Notes under the pieces: generated by a model | Database searches by the model: none | The model's input: only the letters and a program-made list of their open reading frames with translations | What the model was told of the DNA's origin: nothing | Part shown: in pieces, positions 11,919 through 23,930 of the stretch | Layout: each line of letters opens with the position of its first letter | Numbering within the stretch: position 1 is the stretch's first letter | Translations under genes and position numbers: made by a program | Origin: Trichopria drosophilae | Lineage: Eukaryota > Arthropoda > Insecta > Hymenoptera > Diapriidae | Length of the DNA stretch: 64,000 nt | Assembly: GCA_030407085.1 (NCBI GenBank) | Contig: CM059585.1 | Coordinates: forward strand, 112,147,501-112,211,500 | Direction of reading: 5' to 3'

Positions 11919-14334
11919 TAAATAAAGCTAATTGTAAAGTAATAATGGTCATTTTTAATTAGTTTTTTTCAGTTTTTTTATACTCTGCATTTTTAACAAG
12001 AATTACTTTTTATGTACAATGCTTGCTTTTTAAGGTATTCGTGAAAAACCGTCGGAAAAAGTGTTTTTGTTTTGTTCAAAAATTGAAATTCAGAAAAACG
12101 TTCTATAATAAAAGTTGCTTAAAAATAGTCAGACTACCCATTTCCAGACCTATTTTGAATGAAAAATTTGTTACCACAGAGAAGAGAATAAATGTACTGA
12201 ATTTTTCTTACCAAATCTCAGGCTCAAGTTTTTCCTTGTCCATCGTCCACTTTGACATTTTCCGGAGCTTGATTTAACCTGTTACATTGCATAAAAATAG
12301 AAATTTAAATATACCTAAAAAAAATATTGATATCAATTCGATTAGTTGCAAGTAAACATTTGTTTATGTCATATTCCCTTTAATTAACTGAGCTATATTA
12401 AAAATAAATATCGTTTAATATATGTTTTGATGAAATAAATTGTTTTACAGGAAATTTAAAAAAAATTATATAATTATACATAAACGATATATAAATAAAC
12501 CGCTTTATATATAATTATAAAATTTTTTCCATTATTTTCGGGGTCATATTTATTTTATTATTTCAATTAATGCAAATATATTTCGAATAATTATCAATAC
12601 ACTTTGCTTTTAGTGTTATTATTTAAATTAAACGTATAAAAAATTAGACTGATATATTTACACATTTTATTTGTATATTACCTATATTGGAATTACTTGA
12701 ATTAATACAACACATATAATTATATCTACCCATATAATCTATTTTCGTAATGTATTTTGAAACATTTTTCTTTTAACTCTGACAAAATGGCTAACAAATT
12801 TTTCTGGCCATTGTCAATTTTCTTATGACTAATAGAATTCAAAATCTTTAAAATAACCTTTTTGTAAAATGTCGATAGGATTTTTTGTTTCAGAGTTATG
12901 AATTTTTGAAAATTTTTGAATTTACTCCCAGAGTTTTAAGGTCTTAAAGTTAAAAAAAACTAAAATGTTTGTATGTCAATTAAATACGCAATAACGCGTG
13001 ATTTTTAGCAATAAATTAAATAATATACTTTAAGAAAGTTTGTTTCGTTCCAGTATTAATTTTCTGTATTTCAGTTTAATTTTTTATTTACTATTTTTTT
13101 TATTTTTGAAATTATGAAAGTGGCTCGTTGTTAATTTTTAACGCGCATAATTATTAATACAGATTGATATCTAAGGTCTATACAATATTAAAATCTAAGT
13201 CAAATTTGAAACATATGTTAAATTGACGGATTGAATAAATCAATTCTAAGAAAATACAATAATAATCGCAATTTGATCCATCGTATCAAACAAAGGCAAG
13301 TGAGTTTTCATAATCTATAAAGTTAGTAATAGTTAGTAAGTGCTATAATCATTCATTATTCAAAGGTAACACGTACCTGGGAAAAATCATGCGATGGTAT
13401 TTTTACGTATTGTTATCTTTTTAGTTGTTAAGATTCGTTACTGTTTGTAACAATAAACGATTTATTTACGCTTGTTAGTCCGTACATTTTACAGAATTTT
13501 GGATCGATCGTGTAATTTGTTACACTTGATTTTAATGTCTTAATAAAATATCTCAAATTAAAGGACGAATAGAAAATATTAAATTGTAAACAATAATTTG
13601 ATTTCTATTTGATTTATATTAGATCATTACTATTTAAATCTGAAAAATAGTATATAATCATTTTTTAAATATTGTAAATATTTGTCATTAAATAATTTAA
13701 ACATCACCATTTCATTTTATATTCAATAGCCAGTTATAAATAATTAAACTATAACGCTTGTTTAACTTTAAATAATATGAAATGTTGGACATTTTTAAAT
13801 TAATAAATTAAAAAAAAAACAAATTTTCAAAAAGTAATTAAATTTCAAAGTAAATCATGAATCATAAAAGATATAACACATCATTAATCAATGATGATTA
13901 AAATATATGCTGACCTGGGAATTGAATAATCGTCCGATTACAAGGAAAATTTGCAGCAAAAGGATCGAAATATTTCGACGGTGAGTATTTATAGTTTATT
14001 AGGCTGTTGTTTACATAAACAATATATTTCAATCCAATGTCTCTACCTTTAACAAACCACATTAAATGATTATTTCGTAGCATTTTGTATATTGAAAAAA
14101 GTTAAAATAATGTGCGAGTGCATTGTACATAGAAATATTGCATTCTGCCATTGAAAAAAAATTATCGATTAAATTCAAATAATAAAAAAAAATGACGACA
14201 AATAAATGAATATTTTTCCACGTTCTCGCTATAAACTGACAAAGTAATTCTCCATGCTTATAGAATATTCATTTTCCTTGCAAAAGTATCTGATAGATAT
14301 TTAATCCGACGTACTATTTTGCAATATATTCTAA
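11919..14334. other. AT-rich intergenic DNA, nothing secure
   Basis: Very AT-rich and without coherent reading frames. A conserved-looking stretch at 13910-14010 could be read on either strand next to good splice donors (GTGAGT at 13981 on plus, GTCAGC below 13912 on minus), but no exon could be completed. Not called as a gene. Confidence 0.4.
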
Positions 14335-15885
14335 TACACAGAAAAATAAAATTCATTGAAGATCCATTGAAATTAATTCACTACATCACTTCTGAATTCA
14401 TTTTCTTAGCTTCTGCAATGAATTTCAATGAGAAAATATGTTTCAATGATTTTGAATGGTTAATACTGGAATGAGGAAATGATTTCATTGAATTAATTTC
14501 AATTGAAAAGGGCGAATAGTACAATTGCAAGTTGAATGAATTTCAATGGAAAAATAGTTATATTTGTCGCGAATGAATTTGAATGGATAGTTAATTATTA
14601 CAGGAGAACAAATTTAATGACTTTGAATAGAAAAAAAAAATAGATGAAAATGCAACAGATAGAATGAAATCGAATCTGTTATTACCAATAGCAAGGTTGG
14701 GAGGTATATGATTTGGAATGGAAGTAAAATATTTAAATGAAACGATCGTTTAAAAAATAGGTTCTTTAGTAATTTTTGACGAGGAATTCAAAGATAATAT
14801 AATAAAAAGTGTGAACAAATTTTATGACCCAAAACAATTTTTTCCTCGAAAAGAAATGGAATTTTTTAAAATCCATACGCAATTATTTCGGAAATACGTT
14901 TTTCTGTTCACCAAACTTTTTTTGGAATGTTTAAATTAATTTAGCGAATTTGCGTCAAAGAAATTCGTTCTTGAGACACTTTTGGCGCAGAAGACTAGTG
15001 TTGGAATAAAAAATGTAAATAATTTGTTTTTTTAATTTAATTTCTTTAAACCCATCCCCAATTTTAAAAAAATGTGTTGTTATGTTCACCGAAATTTTCG
15101 ATATTTTTAAATCAATTTAAAAGAAAGTAGTGACGAAAAAATTGAAATTAAAAATTTGAGTTTCATAAAGGCAATTCTAAAATTTGTTATGCTCTCTTTA
15201 AAAAAAATCAAAGAAATTTGTCGAGAATTGACCGAGAATTTTCTGCAATATCGAAAAATCATGTATTGCAAAATTTTCACGGCCAAATCTCTTTAATTAT
15301 TTATGATTCTTTTTAGAAGATAGTAAGCAATGGTTAGAATTGCCTTTATGAAGCCCGAATTAAAAAAAAATGAGTCAGAACTTTTTAATTTACATTTTTT
15401 TAGCTTTGATTACTACTTAATGGTACCCCCTTCAAATATTCTAATCTACTCTAAAAGATTTTAAATAATAAATATAAATTATTGCAACTTTTTCAGGTAT
15501 TCTGCCAAATTTACATCTTGAAAAACACCATACCATACTAGAAACATACTACAATTTAAGTGTTAGAAATAATATTTCTTTCCTATGTGACAAAGTATAC
15601 CATAATGTAATAATAAATCATTCGAAAACTTAATATATAAAATGTACAACCTTTTATTAATACAAAATCATTAAAAAATACGAAAGCCAATGAAATTGAA
15701 TGAATTTCAAAAATGTATATAATAAGCACTGAAATCAATGATTGTAAAACAATAGAAAATCATAGGTTACAGCTCTGTTGCATAGATTTCTATTGATATT
15801 TAGCGATTAAGAAAACCAATTCAAATCTATTGAGATTCATTCAAAATCACTCGATGAATTTCAGTGAATTTTCGTTTGCTGGGTA
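14335..15885. mobile_element. Non-autonomous TIR element, 1.55 kb
   Basis: The left end reads TACACAGAAAAATAAAATTC and the right end, complemented, reads TACCCAGCAAACGAAAATTC. The match continues for several bases (TGAA), which makes imperfect terminal inverted repeats with TA at the outer edge. The inner flanks are rich in repeated 'gaatttcaatgg' text (14380-14620, 15830-15870). There is no transposase frame. The right end abuts the minisatellite that follows. Confidence 0.5.
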
Positions 15886-16830
15886 CGTTTCATTGCGTTT
15901 ATTTAATTCGAACGAATTCACTGCGCGTCCAACGAAAATGTTCAACCCGTTACATTCCGCAATTCAATCCGATCGAAGCCTATGCTGAATATTTAAATCC
16001 ATTTCATTGCACCCTGTCAATTAGAAGATATCCAATGTCAACCCGATTAATATTTTCAATCCATTTCATTCCGCTATTCAATCCGGACGAATCCGATTCA
16101 ATTCCCTGAAAATATTCAATCCGTTTCATTCTTCCATGTCAATCCGAAAGAATTCAACGCCAATCCGCTGAAAATTGTCAATCCGTTTCATTCCGCGATT
16201 CAATACGGGCGAATCCTATACCATTCTACTGAAAATGTTCAAATCGTTTCATTCCGCCTTGTCAATACGAAGGAATCCAATGACATTCCGACGAATACTT
16301 TGCCTTTTCATTCTCAGTTTCAATCCGAACGAATCCAATGCGAATCCGGCGAAAACGTTCAATCCGTTTCATTCCCAGATTCAATGCGAACTATGCCATT
16401 CCATTAAAAAGGTTCAATCAATTTCATTCCGCTTTGACAATCCAAAGAAATTCAATGTCATTCCAACGAAAATGTTGAATCTGTTTCATTCCGCGATTCT
16501 ATCCAGACGAATCCTGTTCCATTCCACTGGCAATATTCAATTGCTTTCATTCTGCTATGTCAATCCGAAGGAATGGAACGCAATTCCGTTGAAAATTTTC
16601 AATACGTTTCATTCCGCGATGTCAATGCGAACGAATCCACTATCTATCCGATAAATTTTATTCAATCCATTTCATTCCTCGATTTGAATCCGAACATCCA
16701 CCCAATGGATATTTGCAATTCGTTTCGTTCCGTCATGTCAATCCGAAGGAATTCAATGTCATTCCGACGAAAATTTGCAATCCGTTTCATTCCACGATTT
16801 TAATCTAAACGAACCTTTTATCATTTCTGA
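15886..16830. repeat. Minisatellite, about 15 copies of a 61-63 bp unit
   Basis: A degenerate unit of about 62 bases repeats head to tail. Its landmarks are 'aatccgtttcattccgc', 'gtcaatccgaaggaatcc' and 'cattccgacgaaaat'. Units differ by substitutions and 1-2 base indels, so the frame drifts. Long open frames across the array (such as 16175-16654) follow from the unit lacking stops and are not genes. Confidence 0.85.
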
Positions 16831-17067
16831 CAAATATTTTCAAACCGGATTCAAAAGTATCGAAATTATATATCACATCACAGAAATTATACACTTTAAT
16901 AATTAGAAAAAAGTTCGTTTCGTTTCAAGTATTATTTATTTCTTGTTCCTTATCTGATTACCGGAATTCGAGTTTTCGGTAAGTTTTTTTTTCTTCGACC
17001 TCATAAATCAGTAACCACAAAATCCCCATATACATGTAGCTTCGTGTACATCAAGTAACGAGCAGCA
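16831..17067. other. Short unassigned spacer
   Basis: Unique-looking AT-rich DNA between the minisatellite and the next inverted-repeat element. No gene or signal is seen. Confidence 0.4.
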
Positions 17068-17603
17068 ATCGAGATTGGATAGGATTGGATTGAAAATTTC
17101 AATTCATTTTGAATTCATACTTTGATTCCGTAAATATGTATTCAAATGGATTAAATTCCAAAGAAAGGAATCCATCTGTATTCAATTTTACGAATACAAT
17201 CGGAAGCGTAATTTGCCGGATTAAATTTTAGAAAAAGTAATCCATCTGTATTCAATTTTGCGAGCACAATTACGAATACAATCGGAAGCAGTATAAGAAT
17301 ACAAATAAATACAGATTTATTCAAAGTTTATTTTTTGAAAGAAATTTTTTTTTGCATTGAAATGAATACACTTTGATAGTTTTTAATCCGTAATGTTGAA
17401 TACGGATGTCTTTAAGATTTAATTTTTAAAAAGAAAACTTTTTTTGGATTAATATGAATTCAGAAAGTAACCTATTTATTCCTATGAACGAATAGAATTG
17501 TATTTACGTATTAAAATGGATTCGCCGATGACCAACGTAGGGATTCAGAATTTAATAATTGAATCCAATTCTATACAACTCTATTCAAATTCGATTGCTG
17601 GGT
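17068..17603. mobile_element. MITE-like element with CAGCAATCGA ends
   Basis: The left end (CAGCAATCGAGATTGGATAG) pairs with the complement of the right end (...CTATTCAAATTCGATTGCTG), and both continue into GGATTC/GAATCC-rich text. The interior carries several 'gaatacaatcggaagc' and 'tccatctgtattcaatttt' repeats. It is non-coding. A second, partial and inverted copy lies at 20994-21325. Confidence 0.5.
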
Positions 17604-18006
17604 GTACACAATGTCTGACATTTTAGTTCCACCATTTTAATTTTTTTATTTTAACCTTATATTCATGACACAAGTCAACAAAGTTTTGTTCTTGGAAAGT
17701 TGTCGGTCATTTACGAAGTAATTTCGGGCGTAGAATCCGAATCAGTGGTTAGAAGCTGAGGTAAATTGTGCAATTGGTAAAAAGGCCACAAAAGTTTGTC
17801 TCAGTCTGTACATAACCTCGAAAGTAGCATAAAAAAATTCATTTTTCGAGTAGATAATCTGAAATAATTTAAAATCGTGGGTCGATTCTGATGCTTTTAT
17901 TTTGGACTCCACGCATAAAGTTACTTCTAAAAACGCAAATCGACACAACATCCATGACCTGCTTTTCATTTTTTTGCGTAAAAATCGATAATCTCACCAT
18001 AACCTC
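17256..18006. repeat. Left arm of a 750-bp inverted repeat pair
   Basis: Matches the complement of 20575-21325 at roughly 95 percent by eye. Both arms contain the same 75-codon open frame (17742-17969 minus, 20612-20839 plus) with only a few amino-acid differences. That frame has no family motif, and its preservation is explained by the recent duplication. The left arm includes part of the CAGCAATCGA element plus about 400 bases of adjacent sequence. Confidence 0.8.
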
Positions 18007-18237
18007 AAAATCGTTCATTTCTAACCTCACATTTTGTTAAGTAATAAGATGACAATCCACAGAAATTATTACTGCAAATTTATTTCACATTTATTTCATA
18101 TTAAATGATAAAAATTATTTATTACTTCACATTGTTGGATCCTCGAATTTGAATTATGGAAAACTTTGTATCGGTTCAAAATGGTCTTCAGTGACCTTGA
18201 CAACCATTGAATCAAAATCATTGTTCCTTCATAGTTA

Positions 18238-19698
18238 GTAGTAGTAGTAGTTTATTACGTGCTCACCATTGTGATTACACGGACTTCCGAATCATTTTAC
18301 AATTACAATACATAATTTCACTAACCTTTATTACCACTCATACATCTATTAATACAATTTACCTACTTAACACTCATACTTTCACACCACTTTAAATTTC
18401 TTTTACCCCCCTTTTTCCAATCTACTATTCATTTGCAAATTACATTCATACTTCTCATTCATACTACTTTCTCTCTGTGCACATTCATTCTCCTTTTCTA
18501 CTTCATACTCATTTCTCCCCTTTCTATTTCTTTTACATCGCCTCACTATTTCGTATACATACATACATTTCATTCCCTTCTCTCATTTTCTCTCTCTCTT
18601 TCTTTCTTCATCCTCACTGCCTCTACCTTTTTCATCCATTCATATCCTCTTCCATCCTCATGCAACACATTTTCCCTCTTTCCCCCTCCCCTTTCCGTTA
18701 ACTCACAGTTATCCCTTATGTGTTCTATATCCTCCCTCTCTTTTCCACACACTCTGCACTTTCTCTCTTCTTCCTCCAGCCAATACATGTTCCCTCTTTC
18801 TTCATTTCCACATCTCCACCGTGCTATCAACTGAACTTTCTTCCCCTCTCTTTTTTTGGCCGCCCTTTGGTATTCTGGGATTCCTATGACTCTGGAGTAG
18901 TTTTTGCATGACCGTGATCTTCTAACCTCTTCTCCCCTTTGCTGCCAATCTACTTCTTTATCTCTTTCTCTCAATCGCTCCCATTTTTCCCCACCCCACC
19001 CATTTAGTGCATCTTCACTTACCCCCACCCTCCACAGATAGTCCATTCTCTCAGCACTTTCCCTTGTCCACTCCCCTTTTCGTCTTTCTCTTTCATCCTT
19101 CCTTCGTTCTATCATACTTTCTTTTCCTATTTCTCCTCCTTCTCCGTTTTGTAAACGCTCTTCAAACTTTCCCGCTCTCCACCCTGTTTCCACCCTTAAT
19201 TTATCACTTTTCAATTCCTCTCTTACTATATACCCTGGAGTGCTTCTATTCAACCCTAGAATCCATCTCAAATACTTTTCTTGTAACGCTTCTACTTCTT
19301 TCCATTCCTTATACCCCCATATCTCCACCTCATAATACAATATTCCTTTCACTATACTATCAAACAATTTCAGTCTCCATCTTATGTCCCCCTTAAACTT
19401 TCTCTCTCCATAACTCCATATCCATCCCATCGCTACTCTCGCTTTCCTAATCCTATCTCTTATATGCTCCTTTTCTCCCCCGTATCTTGTCACCCAATAC
19501 CCTAAATATTTATACTCCTTCACTTCTTCTAGTCTCTCCTTCCCCCACCACCAATACCTTTCTTTTTCCCTCCCCCCCTTCTTTCTAAACACCATCACTT
19601 TCGATTATTCTGGGCTAAGCTCTAATTTTTTTCCTTTCAAATACCGTCGCAATCCTCTTATCATCGCTCTTAGCCCTTCTTCTTCTTCCGCCACCACC
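18238..19698 (-). mobile_element. 5'-truncated non-LTR retrotransposon (LINE)
   Basis: The insertion is bounded by an exact 17-bp direct repeat, TTGTTCCTTCATAGTTA, at 18221-18237 and 19699-19715. That is the target duplication expected of target-primed reverse transcription. On the minus strand it ends 3' in a (CTA)n tail (tag repeats at 18238-18250) and starts 5' in the middle of the reverse-transcriptase C-terminal region, so it is heavily 5'-truncated. Its strand is strikingly purine-rich and unlike its neighbours. Confidence 0.9.
18570..19698 (-). pseudogene. C-terminal fragment of LINE reverse transcriptase
   Basis: Open from 19598 down to 18570 (342 codons). The same frame continues upstream to 19698 through a single TAA at about 19606, so the fragment holds LRAMIRGLRRYLKGKKLELSPE before the stop. 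It contains the post-catalytic thumb/connection pattern (VMVFRKKGG, YKYLGYWV, YLRWILGLNR) and a CCHC knuckle, CRVCGKEREDIEHIRDNC (Cx2C, then H and C). The catalytic (F/Y)ADD and the endonuclease are absent through 5' truncation. It is very rich in Arg, Glu and Lys. Confidence 0.85.
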
Positions 19699-20553
19699 TT
19701 GTTCCTTCATAGTTATTTTACTTTTAATTTAAAAAAAAAAAAAAAAGAGTAAAAAATATTTTCTTTATATTTTTTTTATACGAGTAGATTAAACATGTTC
19801 GGCAATGAATAGAAATGAATTTTTCTGCACTTGGACGTAAACTTGAAGATTCTTCTTGAAACTTCTTTCCGAACGAAAATATGTAAGAAAATATTTGAAA
19901 TGTGCATGAATTCAATAAACGAATAAATTCAAAAAAGATATTTTCCATTAAAACAAAAAACTTGAAAATAAAGTTTACATTGTTATTATACTTAATCGTT
20001 GCGTAAACAAACAATAATAATTTCTTGGCCGCTTGAATTTGAAAAATTAATGAGATTAATGCTTGGTTAACCCATTAATGCCTGAATGTCAAAAAATCGT
20101 ACAGTAACTTTGAGCTAAAATCTTTTAACGAAATCGCGGAAATTTCTATTTGGCATAAGTTGCTCCAGACGTTTTCGAGTGTGCTCTACACTATGCGACC
20201 ATTTAGAAAAGTGAAAATTTTCATTTTGTATTGTTTTTTGATAAATTTATATAAAAAATTCGCTATGTTAAGTGTCATGGTGGCGCCGTCTGGTGGCCAA
20301 AGTTCGAAACTTTGAGTACCCCTCGAAGCCTTATTTAAACTGCTAAATGTCAAACGTGAAATTTTTCTTTCACATCTGAAATTAAATAAAAAATATATGT
20401 GAAATACTTTGTAACTTTAAATGCAATATTGGAATTCAATGATCACAATGTTTACAATTTGAACACGATGTAAATATTACCTTGTCAAATGAATAAGCAA
20501 TGCGCCACAATGCTTGCATCGTCCAGATTGCCCTGCTTTGCACGAACATTTGC

Positions 20554-21561
20554 CAGAAATTTATCTGATATCTCGAGGTTGTGGTGAGATTATCGATTTT
20601 TACGCAAGAAAATGAAAAGCAGGTCATGGATGTTGTGTCGATTTGTGTTTTTAGAAGTAACTTTATGCGTGGAGTCCAAAATAAAAGCATCAGAATCGAC
20701 CCACGATTTTAAATTATTTCAGATTATCTACTCGAAAAATGCATTTTTTTATGCTACTTTCGAGGTTATGTACAGACTGAGACAAACTTTTGTGGCCTTT
20801 TCACCAATTGCACAATTTACCTCAGCTTCTAACCACTGATTCGGATTATACGCCCGAAATTACTTCGTAAATGACCGACAACTTTCCAAGAACAAAACCT
20901 TGTTGACTTGTGTCATGAATATAAGGTTAAAATAAAAAAATTAAAATGGTGGAACTAAAATGTCAGACATTGTGTACACCCACCAATCGAATTTGAATAG
21001 AGTTGTATAGAATTGGATTCAATTATTAAATTCTGAATCCCTACTTTGGTCATCGGCGAATCCATTTTAATACGTAAATACAACACTATTCGTTCATAGG
21101 AATCAAAAGGTTACTTTCTGAATTCATATTAATCCAAAAAAAGTTTTCTTTTTAAAAATTAAATCTTAAATACATCCGTATTCAACATTACGGATTAAAA
21201 ACTATCTAAGTGTATTCATTTCAATGCAAAAAAAAATTTCTGTCAAAAAATAAACTTTGAATAAATCTGTATTTATTTGTATTCTTATACTGCTTCCGAT
21301 TGTATTCGTAATTGTGCTCGCAAAACAACTTTCCAAGAACAAAACCTTGTTGACTTGTGTCATGAATATAAGGTTAAAATAAAAAAATTAAAATGGTGGA
21401 ACTAAAATGTCAGACATTGTGTACACCCAGCAATCGAATATATTTCTCTCCTTTTTCCACATTTAGTTACCGATGGGATTCCCTCGGGGCGCCACTTTAC
21501 GGCATTTTCAAAATCGGCACGCTGAATTCAGCCAACTGAGCGATCTCCCCTATAATCTCTG
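20554..21561 (-). mobile_element. 1-kb insertion with 7-bp target duplication
   Basis: Flanked by CATTTGC at 20547-20553 and 21562-21568. Copy B of the host element has a single CATTTGC there, so it serves as the empty site. Read on the minus strand it starts with a tRNA-like stretch (about 21550-21470) containing CGCTCAGTTGGC, close to a polymerase III A box, followed by a weaker B-box-like GAGGGAATCCC. This could be a SINE head. Most of the rest is the right arm of the 750-bp inverted pair. A 114-bp segment is directly repeated at about 20879-20993 and 21325-21438. Confidence 0.6.
20575..21325. repeat. Right arm of the 750-bp inverted repeat pair
   Basis: Complement of 17256-18006, separated from it by 2.6 kb that contains the LINE insertion and part of the SWIM element. 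The spacer differs completely from both arms, so the pair reflects two separate insertions of one family in opposite orientation rather than one palindrome. Confidence 0.75.
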
Positions 21562-22274
21562 CATTTGCAAACAATTTTACTGACATTACTTATTTTGTAT
21601 ATAAGCGTAACTTCGTGCGGTGTTCCATTTAGATCACTGCTTTTCAAACACAGTGCCATAATTTTCATTTCTTCTGTCGTTTCTGAGGTTATCCCTACGA
21701 ACATGAGATGATTAGCTCGCATTACGTTCCCTCCTTCCACGTATTTGCGAGATCCACTTCCGACGTATTCTATTAATTAGCTTAAATTAATTAAGGAATT
21801 CATCTTCCTTTCAAATCTTTTTTATCTCAGTTTAAACCGTGTCTTGAGGGGTACTCAAAGTTTCGAACTGTGGCCACCAGACGGCGCCACTATGACACTT
21901 AACATAGCGAATAGCGTTTTTACGGGATTTTTTCGTAGAAAATCACCATTTTTGAACCGAAAATATATGTTTATCATATTAAAATTAATTAAAAACGTGT
22001 CTTAAGTGTTTGTACAAACAAACTGTGGATGTAGATTTATTTCAAAATTTTTTTTCCAAAAAATAGGAAGCTTTGGAATACAAAAAATTTTGCCATTTTT
22101 AATTTTCCATTTCTGACAGAAGAATTGTAATCAGCATCCTCCAAAACCCGGAATAAACACTTTTGTGAATAATCGGGTATTATAATAGTGAAAAAAACTG
22201 AACTCTGATAATGCCCGCGCTAGTGATATTTTTTGCATTCTAAAGCTTCCTATTTTTGGAAAAAAAAATTTGAT

Positions 22275-22889
22275 GACCTCAAAATGGCGTCAACAATGAA
22301 AATTTCTTTGAAAAATTTCTGAACGTTCCAACTCAAAAACTACGTGCTGTTATAAAAAAATGCTGAGAATGAAAAGTTCTTAGAATTAATCAAGAAATAT
22401 AGTGGATTTTTTTAGATTTTTGTAATGACATTTTGAAAAATTCAAAATTATAATTTATTTATGAAAAATTCTGAAAAAAATTTCGTGTATTCACTTATGA
22501 ATTCTACGAGTTTTTTGTTCTTTGCAATTTTTCCAAAAGTTGATAGTTTTTTTTGGGGGGGGGGGGGGAATCCTAAACTATAATATTAGAAATTCATTTC
22601 CTCGAAAACGATCAACTTTTCGAAAAAATTGCAAAGAACACATAACTCTTAGAATTCATCAGAGAATACACTAAATTTTTTGCAAAATTTTTTGTAAATA
22701 AATTACAATTTTGAAAAAAAATTTCTCAAAATGTCATCAAAAAATTTTGAAAAAATTCCACTATACCGCTTGATGAATTTTAAGAACTTTTCATTCTAGG
22801 CATTTTTTAAAAAAAGTTCGTAGTTTTTCAGTTAGAGCTTCCAGAAATTTATCAAAGAAATTTTCATTGTTGACGCCATTTTGAGGTCG
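22275..22889. repeat. Palindromic core of foldback copy 1
   Basis: GACCTCAAAATGGCGTCAAC at the left is matched by the complement at the right, and the arms of nearly 300 bases pair almost throughout. The loop carries a run of about 14 G (22555-22568), followed by tcctaaactataatatt. Copy 2 has only five G there. Confidence 0.7.
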
Positions 22890-23717
22890 TTAGAATGATG
22901 TAGGGTATAAAAGTGACATTTTTCCTTAAAATTCAACTATTTTATGCATCATTATGCAAGGTTTCAATAAAATTCCAATATTCTAACAGCTCGAAAAAAA
23001 TTCCCAATTTTTTGGAAATTTTTTACGTATTCGGCGCCATATTGGAATTTCTGATGGCTGAATCCGATTTCAACCGTCGGAATATAAGCATTCTAAGTGA
23101 CTTAAATAGTAATGGATTCTGTTTCCCTCTAATGCCAGTATTACGAACTAGTCACTAAGGCCGCGACTATACTCTGCCTTATACATGATGATTTGTTGAT
23201 TATTTTGAAGTTTTTAAATAATTAAAACAGAAGAGGAATGTAATACTTACTTGAGTATAATTAAGGAAATTAATGTACCTTCTTACTATTTAAGATTCGT
23301 ACAGGAATGAGGAATAATGAAGAAGAACTGAATAATTTAGTAGAAATGTGTATTTGTCATTACTTGTACACCACTCTTATTAAATACTAATAGTAACGTC
23401 AATTGTATCATAAAATTATCATATCACTACTTAAAATTAAATTAAGTTTGCATCATAACATTTTTACATTGATAATCATACATCGTTTCATGAATATTGG
23501 CTTAATCAAAAAATAAAAAGTCCGTTACAATTTTATCATAACACTCGCTGCAATTTTTGTTAGATTAAAAAAAAAAAATATTTAAAAACAATCTTAAAAA
23601 CAAAAACACTCGAAGTCTTGATCCAAACAGTTTTTACAAAACTTGAAGTTGTGCAAGCGGCTTCTCAGAAGCGTCATCGTATGCTGTTTTCATCTTCCAA
23701 CTAGCAGAAGATTCTTC

Positions 23718-23753
23718 TATTTATGTCGATCCGTTAGTGCATTCTGCCGCGTG
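23718..23753 (-). other. Possible alternative last exon of the SR-type gene
   Basis: A GTATAT donor inside the last called exon (exon end 23965) joined to a TTTACAG acceptor at 23753 keeps frame. It replaces the called tail YMSHNSCMFV by TRQNALTDRHK and a TAG at 23718-23720. This tail looks more protein-like than the called ending. Which is used cannot be told from sequence alone. Confidence 0.35.
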
Positions 23754-23930
23754 CTGTAAACGGAAATAAAATCGTTAAGAATAATTCATATTTCTCAACG
23801 ATTCAAGAAAACTCAATTTACCACACACTTAATTTCGCGACTTTACTGGAATTAGGAATAAAAATTCTCAATGTATTACGTACATTCATGACAAAAGCTA
23901 TGCTACCGAGACTAGTGTTTATGTATGTGC

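Larger units (their letters stand above)
20259..21911. mobile_element. SWIM-exon TIR element, copy A, split by a later insertion
   Basis: Terminal inverted repeats of at least 40 bp begin TTCGCTATGTTAAGTGTCAT and match copy B (43737-44374) almost exactly. Own sequence is 20259-20553 and 21562-21911. A 1008-bp insertion at 20554-21561 cuts the encoded SWIM region just at the zinc ligands, so this copy cannot make the protein segment. Remaining minus-strand coding text (21528-21740) matches copy B with a few changes. Confidence 0.85.
20068..23110. mobile_element. Foldback element, copy 1, interrupted by nested insertions
   Basis: Starts at TTAACCCATTAATGCCTGAA, a piggyBac-like left end. The element's own sequence is 20068-20258 plus 21912 to about 23110. 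The right part matches 46870-47720 at high identity and in the same order, including its central palindrome. The right terminus is not sharply defined. The SWIM element occupies 20259-21911. Confidence 0.55.

Noticed and set aside
13898..14083. Minus frame with KYFDPFAANFPCNRTIIQFPG next to a donor-like site
   Set aside because: The plus strand of the same stretch reads equally well (QGKFAAKGSKYFDG before GTGAGT); no complete exon chain on either strand.
16175..16654. 159-codon plus frame with FHS/NPNES repeats
   Set aside because: It is the minisatellite read in one frame; the unit length is not a multiple of three and other frames are equally open.
18433..18834. 133-codon Ser/Phe-rich plus frame
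   Set aside because: Antisense shadow of the purine-rich LINE RT fragment on minus.
20436..20690. 84-codon minus frame across the SWIM element
   Set aside because: It crosses the insertion junction at 20553 in a frame different from the SWIM reading; chimeric noise.
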